Below are positions 51,188-59,723 of a stretch of 64,000 bases of DNA, in pieces. The stretch lies in assembly GCF_006874645.1 (NCBI RefSeq), contig NZ_CP030082.1, positions 3,596,001 to 3,660,000 on the forward strand, in the 5' to 3' direction. Under the pieces are notes generated by a model that worked only from the letters and a program-made list of their open reading frames with translations, was not told the DNA's origin and did no database searches. Position numbers and translations under genes: made by a program. Each line of letters opens with the position of its first letter. The first letter of the stretch is position 1. The DNA is from Bdellovibrio sp. ZAP7 (GTDB lineage Bacteria > Bdellovibrionota > Bdellovibrionia > Bdellovibrionales > Bdellovibrionaceae).

Positions 51188-51631
51188 CTATCTTCCTATC
51201 TCGAGAGCACTCATGGCCATATCTTTTGACGCCTGCATCGCCGATACGTTGGCCTCGTAGGAACGCGACGATTGTATCATATTGGTCATTTCTTCCATGA
51301 GATTGATATTCGGATAAGCGACGTAACCCTCTGGATTTGCATCAGGATGATCCGGCTCATATTTCATCAAAGGAGCTTTTCGATCCGAGACAACGTCAGT
51401 CACCTGGACCCGTTGCATATTCCCCATAGGGTCTGTGCCTGTCACGATTTCGCCGAAGTTCTTAGCATCGGGCATCGACTCGAAAACCACGTCCTTACGG
51501 CGATACGGACCACCCTCGGGGGTCTGGGTTGTATTGATGTTAGCGATGTTGCTGGCAATAGTATTCATGCGCATTCTTTGCGCCGCCATACCACTGCTAC
51601 TAATTCTCATACCCGTTAAAAAATCAGCCAT
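51188..51631 (-). CDS. flgC: Flagellar proximal rod protein FlgC
   Basis: The product is 147 residues. The N-terminal rod motif is MRISSSGMAAQRMRMNTIASNIANINTTQTPEGGPYRRKDVVFES, and the C-terminal NLMEEMTNMIQSSRSYEANVSAMQASKDM is diagnostic. It assembles into the proximal rod in the periplasm. It follows flgB by about 60 nt. Confidence 0.96.
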   Translation of the reverse strand: MADFLTGMRISSSGMAAQRMRMNTIASNIANINTTQTPEGGPYRRKDVVFESMPDAKNFGEIVTGTDPMGNMQRVQVTDVVSDRKAPLMKYEPDHPDANPEGYVAYPNINLMEEMTNMIQSSRSYEANVSAMQASKDMAMSALEIGR

Positions 51632-51694
51632 GACTTACTCCTGAACATCCAGTTCTGGATTAATTAATTACTCCGACGGAGTCGGAGTGCAGAC

Positions 51695-52105
51695 CTACCT
51701 GCCTTCGGAAGCCGCGTACTTCAGAGCCGCCATTTTTTTATTGATCAGCTGAAGAGCGGTTTTGTACATGATGGCATTCTCTGACAACGCCGACATTTCT
51801 TTTTCCAGATCCACAGTGTTGCCGTCATTGTTCACAGCACCCTCTGGATTTTCATAAATGTCTGGTCGAGTTTTCGCCACAGAAACACCACCGATCGCGA
51901 AATGCTCGCCACTGCTGGTGCTAAGGGCATTCATGCCATCCATGTTCAAGGAACGAGACAATGCCTCTTCGAAGTCCATCTTTTTTGCGTGATACCCTGG
52001 GGTCTCCGCATTGGCGATGTTGGAGGAGGTAACATTATTACGGAGCTGGCGCATACGCATCGACGTCGCCAGCGCGTTGGTTGTTTTATCGAAAATATCA
52101 CTCAT
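51695..52105 (-). CDS. flgB: Flagellar proximal rod protein FlgB
   Basis: The product is 136 residues. MRMRQLRNNVTSSNIANAETPGYHAKKMDFEEAL is the FlgB N-terminal signature, and NTVDLEKEMSALSENAIMYKTALQLINKKMAALKYA the C-terminal rod helix. It is the first structural gene of the basal body in this operon and overlaps the end of the regulator gene upstream by 4 nt. Confidence 0.96.
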   Translation of the reverse strand: MSDIFDKTTNALATSMRMRQLRNNVTSSNIANAETPGYHAKKMDFEEALSRSLNMDGMNALSTSSGEHFAIGGVSVAKTRPDIYENPEGAVNNDGNTVDLEKEMSALSENAIMYKTALQLINKKMAALKYAASEGR

Positions 52106-52944
52106 GCGACACCTTCTTCCCTGTACTCGTTAAGTTTGTTTCTTAATGTTCTGATACTGATTCCAAGCATTTGCGCCGCACGTGTGCGGTTCTGGGCCGT
52201 CAGTTCCAGGGTCTGAAGAATCAGACGCTTTTCAACCGCAGAAAGGGACATTCCCGGAGCAAAATCTGCTGCCGTGTCATCCTGGACGGACTCAAATTGA
52301 ATAGAACCGACTTCGATGGTTTGGGTCTTAGCCAGGACCACAGCGCGTTCTATAACATTTTCAAGTTCGCGGATATTTCCTGGCCAATTCCAGCTGGTCA
52401 GACGGGCATAGGCATCAGTTGAAAAATGCATGCCTGAACGGCCATGCATAATCTGGGTAACTTCCAGGATAAAACTCGCAATCGTATTGAAATCGTTGGT
52501 GCGATCTTCAAGACGTGGAACTTCCAAATGAATCACAGCAATTTTATAGAACAAATCCTGTCTGAATTGTTCTTGCTTCACCATCGCACGCAAATCACGA
52601 CGAGATGTGGAAATAAAACGTGGCTTTGTGCCATCCGTTCTTTCTGCAAGTTTCATCAATTCCGCTTGAACGTGAGATGACGCACAATCCAGATCTTCAA
52701 TAAGCAAAGTGCCACCATCAACTTTATCAAAGTTAAAGCCACCGGCATTTTTGCATTCCAAAACCTGAAGTTTCCCTGAACGGCTTTTAGAGTATATGTA
52801 ACGAGCCAGACTGGTTTTACCTACACCGGCTTCACCAAGCACTAAAAGACTTGCTTGTGTTGCCGCCAACTGCAATCCCAACTGCTTTGCTTCGTTCATT
52901 TTTCTGTCTTCGATGTTCAAAGCATCAAAATCAAAATACGACAT
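52102..52944 (-). CDS. Sigma-54 activator-like AAA+ regulator without GAFTGA
   Basis: The product is 280 residues and has no receiver domain. Walker A is GEAGVGKTS, Walker B is LLIEDLD, the arginine-finger region FRQDLFYKIAVIHLEVPRLEDR and WPGNIRELENVIERAVVL are clear, and a Fis-type HTH ends the protein (NRTRAAQMLGISIRTLRNKL). The stretch between the conserved Cys and GGTLL is 12 residues, against 35 in the activator at 14093, and the GAFTGA loop needed to contact sigma-54 is missing. It probably cannot open sigma-54 promoters and may repress, tune or use another polymerase contact. AGGAG lies 9 nt upstream of the ATG. Confidence 0.85.
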   Translation of the reverse strand: MSYFDFDALNIEDRKMNEAKQLGLQLAATQASLLVLGEAGVGKTSLARYIYSKSRSGKLQVLECKNAGGFNFDKVDGGTLLIEDLDCASSHVQAELMKLAERTDGTKPRFISTSRRDLRAMVKQEQFRQDLFYKIAVIHLEVPRLEDRTNDFNTIASFILEVTQIMHGRSGMHFSTDAYARLTSWNWPGNIRELENVIERAVVLAKTQTIEVGSIQFESVQDDTAADFAPGMSLSAVEKRLILQTLELTAQNRTRAAQMLGISIRTLRNKLNEYREEGVA

Positions 52945-52957
52945 CCTGTCTTTACTC

Positions 52958-55732
52958 CTACTTGCTTTCCTGCTTATCCGCTGCCATTGCGGGAATTCTT
53001 TGAATATACTTTTTATAACCGTCTCGCCATTCGGAGTTCTTCAATTGCTCTTGTGCGAGATTTTTCCAGAATCCACTTTTTTGACCCTTGAATTCGTTCC
53101 AGACCTCTGCAGCTTTTTGAACTTCGCCGCGATTAAAATAAATCTGTCCTAATTTGTATCTGATGGAAGAAAGAGGTCTGGTATCCTCGTACTGTTCCAA
53201 AAGATTTTTATATGCACCAATCGCTTTGTCTTTTTGACCGGCATCCATATAAACATTGCCCATCATTTCCAAAGCCTTGGCATGAACCACGGCTGGAACT
53301 TTTTGAGAATCTGTTTTCAATTTATCGATCATACCCAAGGCCTGAAGTGCTTCGTCTTTTTTCCCTTGTTTCAATTGCAACTCAGCGAGTTTCAAGTAGG
53401 GTTCCGCCACCAATTCCGGCTGACCTTTCCAGGTTCTTAGCAATTCTCCCAAATAACGAACGGCAGAGTCCGTGTCACCACGACGTTCAAGCAAACGGAC
53501 GGCAACTCCCACTCGCTCGATCTGATCATCTTCAGAAAGCTTCTCTGGATTTTTGATATTCTTAAGATATTCGTACGCTTGGTTGTATTTTTGTTCGTTC
53601 GAAGAAACCGCTGCCAGACGCAAATTCAATTCCTCGATAGAAGGAACTTCTTCTTTGACGCTGATCTCTTTGGCTTCCGGAGTTCCCTGCAAAGCGTACA
53701 CGCGATTCAAGACTTCTTTGTAATAGCGTTCAGACTCCGCCGGAGTTCCCGCCATTTCAAAAGCACGGCCCACATTAAATTTCGTATCCAGACGGTTCGA
53801 GTTTTTCAACCAGTTGTCAGCGTATTGACTGTGAGTTTTCAGGGCCCCAATAAAGTCGCCTTTTTCTACCTGATCGTCCAATTTGCTGTTGATGTTGCCG
53901 ATAATTCGACCCGTCAACAAAGGCGCATCGACCGAACCTGGATGCTCTTTATAGTACTTCGACAAAAGATTTACGGACTTATCAAACTCTCCCCGTTGAG
54001 AGTAACCATCCGCCACCATCACGGTCGCAAATTGCTCCATGTTTGGCAGGTCCACTTTTTTCGCGAGTTCCATGATCTCTTTAACTGCATTCGCTGTTTC
54101 TTTAGGTTTCATGCCCTTCATACGAGCACTTAAAAGACGCAGACGCGCAATCACCGCACTTGGTGTTTCGCCGTAACGGAAATAGGTTTCAAGATAAGCA
54201 CCCATCACTCGGGATTTATCAGCCCCCAAAATATCCAACAACTCACCCAAGCGAGTCATCGCATACGGAGCATGATCACTGGACGGAAATTTTTTAACGA
54301 ACTCACGATACATATCCAAACTTTGTGGATACATTTTCAAACCAAACATGGATTCCGCTTGGTTATAAAAAGCATTTGGATAAATATTCTGACCCTCTGG
54401 ATATTTCTTCAGGGAGTTTTTGTATTCGTCGACAGCTTTCGCATAATTTTTAGCACGAACCCAAACGTCACCACGGCGGTAAGCAGCTTCCACTTTCAAG
54501 TCGCGGTTTGTGGAATTCTTTTCAATCTCATTAAACTGTGCAACTGCATCATCCCATTTATTCAAACGCATGAAAGCCAAGCCCATACCCATGCGGGCCA
54601 GGTCTTTGGACAATGATTCTTTTCCACCGAAGTTTTTATTTTCGATGTGTTCTTTGAACAGACGAAGTGCCGCCAAGTTATCGCCACGATCCAAAGTCAA
54701 ATAGCCAACCTTCAATGACGTTCTTTCCGCCAAAGGAGATGTTGGGTATTTTTCAATCGCTTCTTTATATTTCTGAACGGCTTCGTCAAAGTACTCCATT
54801 TTTCCGCTTTGTTTGTACAAAGCAAGATTCACGTCGCCCGTCATGAAATCGATGATTTCATTGTATTCAGACTTTGGATATTTTTCGCGGAACCACTCAC
54901 GAGTTTTCAAATAGACGGCGTAACGTTCTTTTTCAAACAGAGTCAAAAGCAGACGCGCCTGTTTGTTTTCTTCAGTTCCTTTGGGAGTAATCTCGTAAAT
55001 AGTTGGAGTTATTTTCAATTTTTCCCATTGGGCAACGGGAGTTTCCAACATAGGAAAAGAGATATAATAGTTATCTTTGGCACGAATGATCGAATCTTCC
55101 TTAATATCATAAGGTTTGATCGAAAAACGTTCATAGTTGGGATCGCCACCATCGAAGATACCGGATTGAACCTGATCCGCTTGCGCCACCACAGTTCCCG
55201 CATCCTTGATTGCCAAAGCATCTGAAGTTGCTGGCTTGCGGTTTGTAGTTTTAACTTTCACAACTGTTTTTGAAGGCTTAGCTGCTGCTTCGGTCGTTAC
55301 TGTTTCATCTTTTTTAGCTGGAAGTTTTTTGGCTGCTTTAACCATATTAGGATTCAAATAGAAATCCATAATCAAGCGAGAAGGTTGGTCTGTCAGATAA
55401 TCAAAAGTGTCAATACTTTCACCAGCCAGCGTGAAAGAGATCACAGATTTGCCATCAGTGCCCTGAGCATCCACAGTTACTTTAGTAACCATGTCACTTT
55501 TAAATGTGTTGAGTGACTTGATCGTTGATTCATCAAGAGCTGGAACAGTCATACGGACGATGGTCTGGCCTTTTTCATCCAAACGCTTCACATCGTAGTC
55601 CCAATTTTGTTGGCCCAATAACTCCAAATGCACGGTATCGCCCTGGAAGTTAATGAAGCCATTTACTTTGTTATTTGCTGAATTGGCCACTAGACCAAAG
55701 CAAAGGCATCCTGCCAAAATTACGTTGCGCAA
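52958..55732 (-). CDS. Secreted AMIN-like/TPR protein heading the flagellar operon
   Basis: The product is about 924 residues. A signal peptide (MRNVILAGCLCFGLVANSAN) is followed by an AMIN-like beta domain (about 28-135, ending PSRLIMDFYL) and then many TPR units (for example AVQKYKEAIEKYPTSPLAER, AVDEYKNSLKKYPEGQNIYP, AIGAYKNLLEQYEDTRPLSS). AMIN domains bind peptidoglycan, so a periplasmic scaffold around the rod or ring is plausible. I prefer TTG 55732 (GAGGAG 7 nt upstream) over GTG 55741, whose ribosome site overlaps the start codon. A candidate sigma-54 promoter lies just upstream. Confidence 0.8.
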   Translation of the reverse strand: MRNVILAGCLCFGLVANSANNKVNGFINFQGDTVHLELLGQQNWDYDVKRLDEKGQTIVRMTVPALDESTIKSLNTFKSDMVTKVTVDAQGTDGKSVISFTLAGESIDTFDYLTDQPSRLIMDFYLNPNMVKAAKKLPAKKDETVTTEAAAKPSKTVVKVKTTNRKPATSDALAIKDAGTVVAQADQVQSGIFDGGDPNYERFSIKPYDIKEDSIIRAKDNYYISFPMLETPVAQWEKLKITPTIYEITPKGTEENKQARLLLTLFEKERYAVYLKTREWFREKYPKSEYNEIIDFMTGDVNLALYKQSGKMEYFDEAVQKYKEAIEKYPTSPLAERTSLKVGYLTLDRGDNLAALRLFKEHIENKNFGGKESLSKDLARMGMGLAFMRLNKWDDAVAQFNEIEKNSTNRDLKVEAAYRRGDVWVRAKNYAKAVDEYKNSLKKYPEGQNIYPNAFYNQAESMFGLKMYPQSLDMYREFVKKFPSSDHAPYAMTRLGELLDILGADKSRVMGAYLETYFRYGETPSAVIARLRLLSARMKGMKPKETANAVKEIMELAKKVDLPNMEQFATVMVADGYSQRGEFDKSVNLLSKYYKEHPGSVDAPLLTGRIIGNINSKLDDQVEKGDFIGALKTHSQYADNWLKNSNRLDTKFNVGRAFEMAGTPAESERYYKEVLNRVYALQGTPEAKEISVKEEVPSIEELNLRLAAVSSNEQKYNQAYEYLKNIKNPEKLSEDDQIERVGVAVRLLERRGDTDSAVRYLGELLRTWKGQPELVAEPYLKLAELQLKQGKKDEALQALGMIDKLKTDSQKVPAVVHAKALEMMGNVYMDAGQKDKAIGAYKNLLEQYEDTRPLSSIRYKLGQIYFNRGEVQKAAEVWNEFKGQKSGFWKNLAQEQLKNSEWRDGYKKYIQRIPAMAADKQESK

Positions 55733-55774
55733 AGTGTTCACTCCTCGAACCCCTTTTCCCCTGCGTTATGCATT

Positions 55775-55791
55775 TGCACATACGATGCCAG
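55775..55791 (-). promoter_or_regulatory. Candidate sigma-54 promoter of the flagellar operon
   Basis: On the minus strand CTGGCATCGTATGTGCA keeps the GG-N10-GC core, with three mismatches to YTGGCACG-N4-TTGCW. Transcription would start near 55764, leaving a 5-prime leader of about 32 nt that contains the GAGGAG ribosome site. The spacer 55742-55943 holds no gene. Confidence 0.5.
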
Positions 55792-55943
55792 CCTTGCAAA
55801 GGTCTATTGGCAAATATGTTCAAGATGGGCAAAATGTTTCATAGAATTATTGTCAGGCCTGACAAAGCGATGACAGCGACGTTGGTCTGGATTGAATTTG
55901 TATGACTGAATTTTCCCTCAGAAAATTCCGATAGATAGGCGAT

Positions 55944-56432
55944 ATGAAAAACCACTTTAAATACATCATCATGAGCTTACTTCTTGGCAGTTGCGTATCA
56001 GTGGAACTCCCTGGTGGCAAGGTAACCGCCGCTAAAGACGTGGAGTTTTCGGAGCCTGGCGGAGACTATTCCAAAATCAAATCCAAAGGTGCGGATCGCG
56101 CGTGGCAGAGTTCGAAAACAGGTAACACTATTTCCTATATCTCTGAGTGCGGTGGCAATACCGACGCGAGTTTGCAGACTTTGGAAACAGAATCCTTGAG
56201 TGCACTGAATAAATTGGAAGTCTTAAAAACCGAAGAAAAAATCTTCAACGGCCGCGCCTCTCGCCAAACAACCTCCGTGGGTTCTATTGACGGTGTACCT
56301 GTGGCGCTTTCTCTGGTGGTGTTCAAAAAGAACGGCTGCAACTATACACTCAGCTACGGTGGCGTTGAAAAACAGTTCAATTCGGAACTTCCCGTTTTTG
56401 AAAATTTCAAAGCAAACTTCAAGGCACCATAA
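55944..56432 (+). CDS. Lipoprotein of the Mla-like operon
   Basis: The product is 162 residues with a lipoprotein signal (MKNHFKYIIMSLLLGSCVSV, lipobox GSC). The mature part of about 145 residues has two to three Cys (ISECGGN, KNGCNYTLSYG) and looks like a small alpha/beta domain. No family is recognised. The next gene, mlaE, begins at the very next base after its stop, so it is part of the lipid-transport operon and could be its outer- or inner-membrane lipoprotein partner, in the place of MlaA/MlaC-type parts not seen here. Confidence 0.75.
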   Translation: MKNHFKYIIMSLLLGSCVSVELPGGKVTAAKDVEFSEPGGDYSKIKSKGADRAWQSSKTGNTISYISECGGNTDASLQTLETESLSALNKLEVLKTEEKIFNGRASRQTTSVGSIDGVPVALSLVVFKKNGCNYTLSYGGVEKQFNSELPVFENFKANFKAP

Positions 56433-57221
56433 ATGTTGCAAACCCTTTTACCTCTTACCAACTTCACGATCGAGATTTTCCACTTTCTGGGTGGTATCGG
56501 TCTTTTGACTCGTGATATTTTTCGCGAGCTGACGTCCAGCAAGCTTTACTGGCGTCTGCTCGGCGAGCAAATTTATCAAGTCGGTATTCGCTCGGCCCCC
56601 CTGATCGTGGTGACGGCGGTGACGATTGGTGCGGTAATGTCTTTGCAATTTGGTCTGGGTTTGGAAAAGTTCGGTGGTAAGATGTACGTCCCAAAACTTT
56701 TGGCCGTCACTATCTTACGCGAAATGGGACCAATGTTCACAAGCTTGATGCTCGCAGCCCGCGTGGGCGCAGGTATTGCCAGCGAAATCGGTTCCATGGT
56801 GGTCACCCAACAAGTGGACGCTATCCGCGCCCTGGGCACCTCCCCGATTCGTAAAATTGTTATTCCTCGCGTGTTAGCCTGCTTAATTACTTTACCCATT
56901 CTTTGCGCAGTCACCAACGTTGTGGCGAATGCAGGGGGCTTGTTCATCGGTGCTGTGGAATTGAATTTAGATCCAAGCTTTTATCTTTTGAAAGTTCTTT
57001 CCACTTCCTCTGTCGGCGACTATGTTTCTGGCTTCGGAAAAACGTTCTTCTTTTCCTTATTCATTTCGATCCCGGCTTGTTACTTTGGATTAAACGTTAA
57101 AAACGGCACGAAAGAAGTTGGTATCGCGACGACGAAAGCGGTCGTGGTTTCTTCAATTTTGATTCTGATTGGGGATTTCTTTCTTTCGAAACTATTCTGG
57201 ATTGTGGAGAAAATCTTATGA
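56433..57221 (+). CDS. mlaE: Mla-type ABC transporter permease
   Basis: The product is 262 residues of the MlaE/YrbE family. Five to six helices; conserved LAVTILREMGPMFTSLMLAARVGAGIASEIGSM and QVDAIRALGTSPIRKIVIPRV. It forms the inner-membrane part of a phospholipid transporter that maintains outer-membrane asymmetry in proteobacteria. It starts directly after the lipoprotein gene and overlaps the ATPase gene by 4 nt. Confidence 0.93.
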   Translation: MLQTLLPLTNFTIEIFHFLGGIGLLTRDIFRELTSSKLYWRLLGEQIYQVGIRSAPLIVVTAVTIGAVMSLQFGLGLEKFGGKMYVPKLLAVTILREMGPMFTSLMLAARVGAGIASEIGSMVVTQQVDAIRALGTSPIRKIVIPRVLACLITLPILCAVTNVVANAGGLFIGAVELNLDPSFYLLKVLSTSSVGDYVSGFGKTFFFSLFISIPACYFGLNVKNGTKEVGIATTKAVVVSSILILIGDFFLSKLFWIVEKIL

Positions 57222-57967
57222 ACGAAAAACCACAAGCCTTTATTGAAGTAATTGATTTCCATAAATCCTTTGAAGATAAGAAAGTCCACCAAGGTGTCAG
57301 CTTTTACGTTCGCAAAGGCGAATGCCTGGGCCTGATCGGTGGGTCTGGCACCGGCAAATCCGTCTTGCTACGCACATTGGTAGGGTTAGAAAAACCTGAC
57401 AAGGGTCAAGTCATCGTGGATGGCACTCCTATTCACGGTATGAACGAAGCTCAACTGGTCGATATTCGTAAAAAAGTGGCTTACGCATTTCAGGGTGGCG
57501 CCCTTTTTGACTCGATGACGGTATATGAAAACCTGGCATATCCTCTTCGCGAGCATTTCAATTTCTCGGAAAAAGAGGTTGAAGCACAAATCAAAGCTCA
57601 ATTGGAAGAGTTTGGTCTGGCTCCGGGAACTGAGAAGCTTTACCCAGGAAGTCTTTCCGGGGGTATGCAAAAACGCGTGGGCCTAGCCCGTGCGATGATG
57701 ATTCATCCTCAAGTGGTTTTGTACGATGAACCAACGGCAGGCCTGGATCCTTATAACACCAAGAAAATTCAGGAATCTATTTTGAAACTGAAATCCAAAG
57801 GGATGACTTCAATATTGGTCACCCATGATATGCCGACCGTGTATGCTGTTTGCGACAAAGTAGCTTTGCTGCAAAATGGTCGTATCAGCGAACAGTACAC
57901 GATTGATACTTTGAAAAAAGAGCCGAGCGGCGCGATGACAGAATTTATCAACGGAGAAAGCGCGTAA
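57218..57967 (+). CDS. mlaF: Mla-type ABC transporter ATPase
   Basis: The product is 249 residues. Walker A is GGSGTGKSVLLRTLVG, the Q-loop AFQGGALFDSMTVYENLAYP (typical MlaF), signature LSGGMQKRVGLARAM, Walker B VVLYDEPTAGLDP and switch His in LVTHDM. It powers lipid transport by the MlaE/MlaD complex. It overlaps both neighbours and is certainly within the same operon. Confidence 0.95.
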   Translation: MNEKPQAFIEVIDFHKSFEDKKVHQGVSFYVRKGECLGLIGGSGTGKSVLLRTLVGLEKPDKGQVIVDGTPIHGMNEAQLVDIRKKVAYAFQGGALFDSMTVYENLAYPLREHFNFSEKEVEAQIKAQLEEFGLAPGTEKLYPGSLSGGMQKRVGLARAMMIHPQVVLYDEPTAGLDPYNTKKIQESILKLKSKGMTSILVTHDMPTVYAVCDKVALLQNGRISEQYTIDTLKKEPSGAMTEFINGESA

Positions 57968-58776
57968 TGGAATCATCAAACAGTACCCAAGTTAAAGTCG
58001 GAATCTTCCTGGCGATCGGGATTGTGATCATCTTAGGATCGATCTTTTTCATCGGCGGTGAAAAATCCATCTTTAAATCCTATATCAACCTGCATGCGCA
58101 CTTTGAACAAGTTCAGGGTCTGGCAGAAGGCAGCGTGGTCTCCCTTTCCGGTATCACCATCGGGAACGTACAAAAGATCAATTTCCTTTCAGACAAAAAT
58201 TCTTTGGATGTGGTGATGAGGGTCGATAAAGAGTTCCTGCCGCGCATTCGCGAAGGCTCTCAGGTCGAGATTCGCACTCAGGGTGCCCTGGGTGACAAGT
58301 TTGTCTTTATCATTCCTGCAGATCCCCGCAATCCTGAAGTCAAAGACGGCACGATCCTGGAAGTGGCGAAAGCGACTGATTTGATCGGTGTGATTTCTGA
58401 ACGTGGCAACGAGGCTGGTAAGTTATTTGATATCATCGATGAAATGCACAAGATCGCGAAATCCATGAACGATGGCAACCGCCTGGGAAAAATCATGGCA
58501 AACTTTGAATCGACGTCTGCAAACTTAAGCAGAGTCAGCGGCGATGCTTCAAAAATGATGAGTCACTTAAGCGATGGCAACAGCGGTGAGAAATTGAAAA
58601 ATACTATCAACCGCCTGGATGCGATCGTGGCGAAAGTAGACCGCGGCGAAGGCACACTGGGTGCCTTGATCAACGACCCAAGCATTCACAATCAGTTGAA
58701 GGCACTTTTGGGCGGCACTCAACGTAAAAATAATGTTAAAAACCTTCTTCGCACATCCATCGAAAAAGAAGATTAA
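57967..58776 (+). CDS. mlaD: Mla-type MCE-domain protein
   Basis: The product is 269 residues. One N-terminal membrane helix (VGIFLAIGIVIILGSIFFIGG) is followed by the MCE domain (about 35-115: GLAEGSVVSLSGITIGNVQKI, VEIRTQGALGDKFVFI). The C-terminal 140 residues are helical and longer than in enterobacterial MlaD, possibly extending the periplasmic tunnel. It binds lipid between the membranes. Last gene of the operon; a terminator follows. Confidence 0.93.
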   Translation: MESSNSTQVKVGIFLAIGIVIILGSIFFIGGEKSIFKSYINLHAHFEQVQGLAEGSVVSLSGITIGNVQKINFLSDKNSLDVVMRVDKEFLPRIREGSQVEIRTQGALGDKFVFIIPADPRNPEVKDGTILEVAKATDLIGVISERGNEAGKLFDIIDEMHKIAKSMNDGNRLGKIMANFESTSANLSRVSGDASKMMSHLSDGNSGEKLKNTINRLDAIVAKVDRGEGTLGALINDPSIHNQLKALLGGTQRKNNVKNLLRTSIEKED

Positions 58777-58808
58777 TAACCTCCTATACATCTAAATAGT
58801 TAAATCCA

Positions 58809-58834
58809 AAGAGGGCTCAAGAAGCCCTCTTTTT
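58809..58834 (+). terminator. Terminator of the Mla operon
   Basis: AAGAGGGCT-CAAGA-AGCCCTCTT followed by T residues: a 9-bp stem 32 nt after the mlaD stop. Confidence 0.9.
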
Positions 58835-58880
58835 GCATTATTACTCCTTGTCGTGATCCAAAAGTTCCCAGGAGGAATAT

Positions 58881-59723
58881 ATGCCAGCTCAAAACTCGAC
58901 AGGCAGCGCCCGCCGTCATAGTGTCTTAAATTTAGACACGGGTCTGCGTTTGGCTATGGCTTTGATTATCCCCCTGGTGACGTCGCTGGCGGCCCAGGGC
59001 CAAGTGATTTCCTGTGGGCAGGTCTTTTCCACCACAGCTCGTGACGAACGCGCTCCGTACTATGAAGAGGCTTTTGAGCGCGCATTGACCAAATCCATCC
59101 GACTCTTTAGCGATAAAGAAGGCCTCTCTGCCAAGGACATCGAATTACTGGTGGAAAAAGTTTACGCCAAAGAAGATGGCCCCCTTTATAAAGCCAAAGA
59201 TTATCTGACTCTTTCCCCTCGCGAGCGCACCTTTAAAGCCCTGACTCGTCAGATGGCTGAAAAAGTCACACGCGATGGCTTGATCGCTTATTTCCGCGAG
59301 AACGGAATTTTACTGGATAGCTCAAACCTGCTGACGAAATTGATTTTTATCAATCGCGCCGGTATCACCAACGTCAGCTCCGCGGGACTTGCCGTCTATG
59401 GCTTAACCAAAGGCCGTCTGCCGATCCTGCTTCCCGATGTGTTTTCGAAAATTAAAACAGACGATATGAATGTGCTTTTATTGCGTGGCCTGGAATCCAA
59501 AGAAGGCCGCGAGATTTTGGAAAAGTATCAGTCTAAGCAGGAAATCCTGCGCGGCTACACGATCTTTAATCGCAACTATACGCGCATCGCTTTGGCCGTA
59601 GTCATCGCGGTGCTTTGGGATAAGGGCGACGATTTCTTTAAAGAAAAACATGACGATATTTTTAATGATCTTTGGGTGCGTATTTTGGAAGAACTAAAAT
59701 TGGTGAAAGGAAAATCAGCATGA
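58881..59723 (+). CDS. Unknown membrane-anchored protein coupled to a serine protease
   Basis: The product is 280 residues. A hydrophobic segment (about residues 23-40, RLAMALIIPLVTSLAAQGQ) may be a signal peptide, with cleavage near AQG, or an anchor. The mature part is mostly helical and charged with one Cys (VISCGQV), and a second hydrophobic stretch near 250 (IALAVVIAVLW). No family recognised. AGGAGG lies 6 nt before the ATG. The stop overlaps the ATG of the serine-protease lipoprotein gene by 4 nt, so the two proteins are probably partners. Confidence 0.72.
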   Translation: MPAQNSTGSARRHSVLNLDTGLRLAMALIIPLVTSLAAQGQVISCGQVFSTTARDERAPYYEEAFERALTKSIRLFSDKEGLSAKDIELLVEKVYAKEDGPLYKAKDYLTLSPRERTFKALTRQMAEKVTRDGLIAYFRENGILLDSSNLLTKLIFINRAGITNVSSAGLAVYGLTKGRLPILLPDVFSKIKTDDMNVLLLRGLESKEGREILEKYQSKQEILRGYTIFNRNYTRIALAVVIAVLWDKGDDFFKEKHDDIFNDLWVRILEELKLVKGKSA

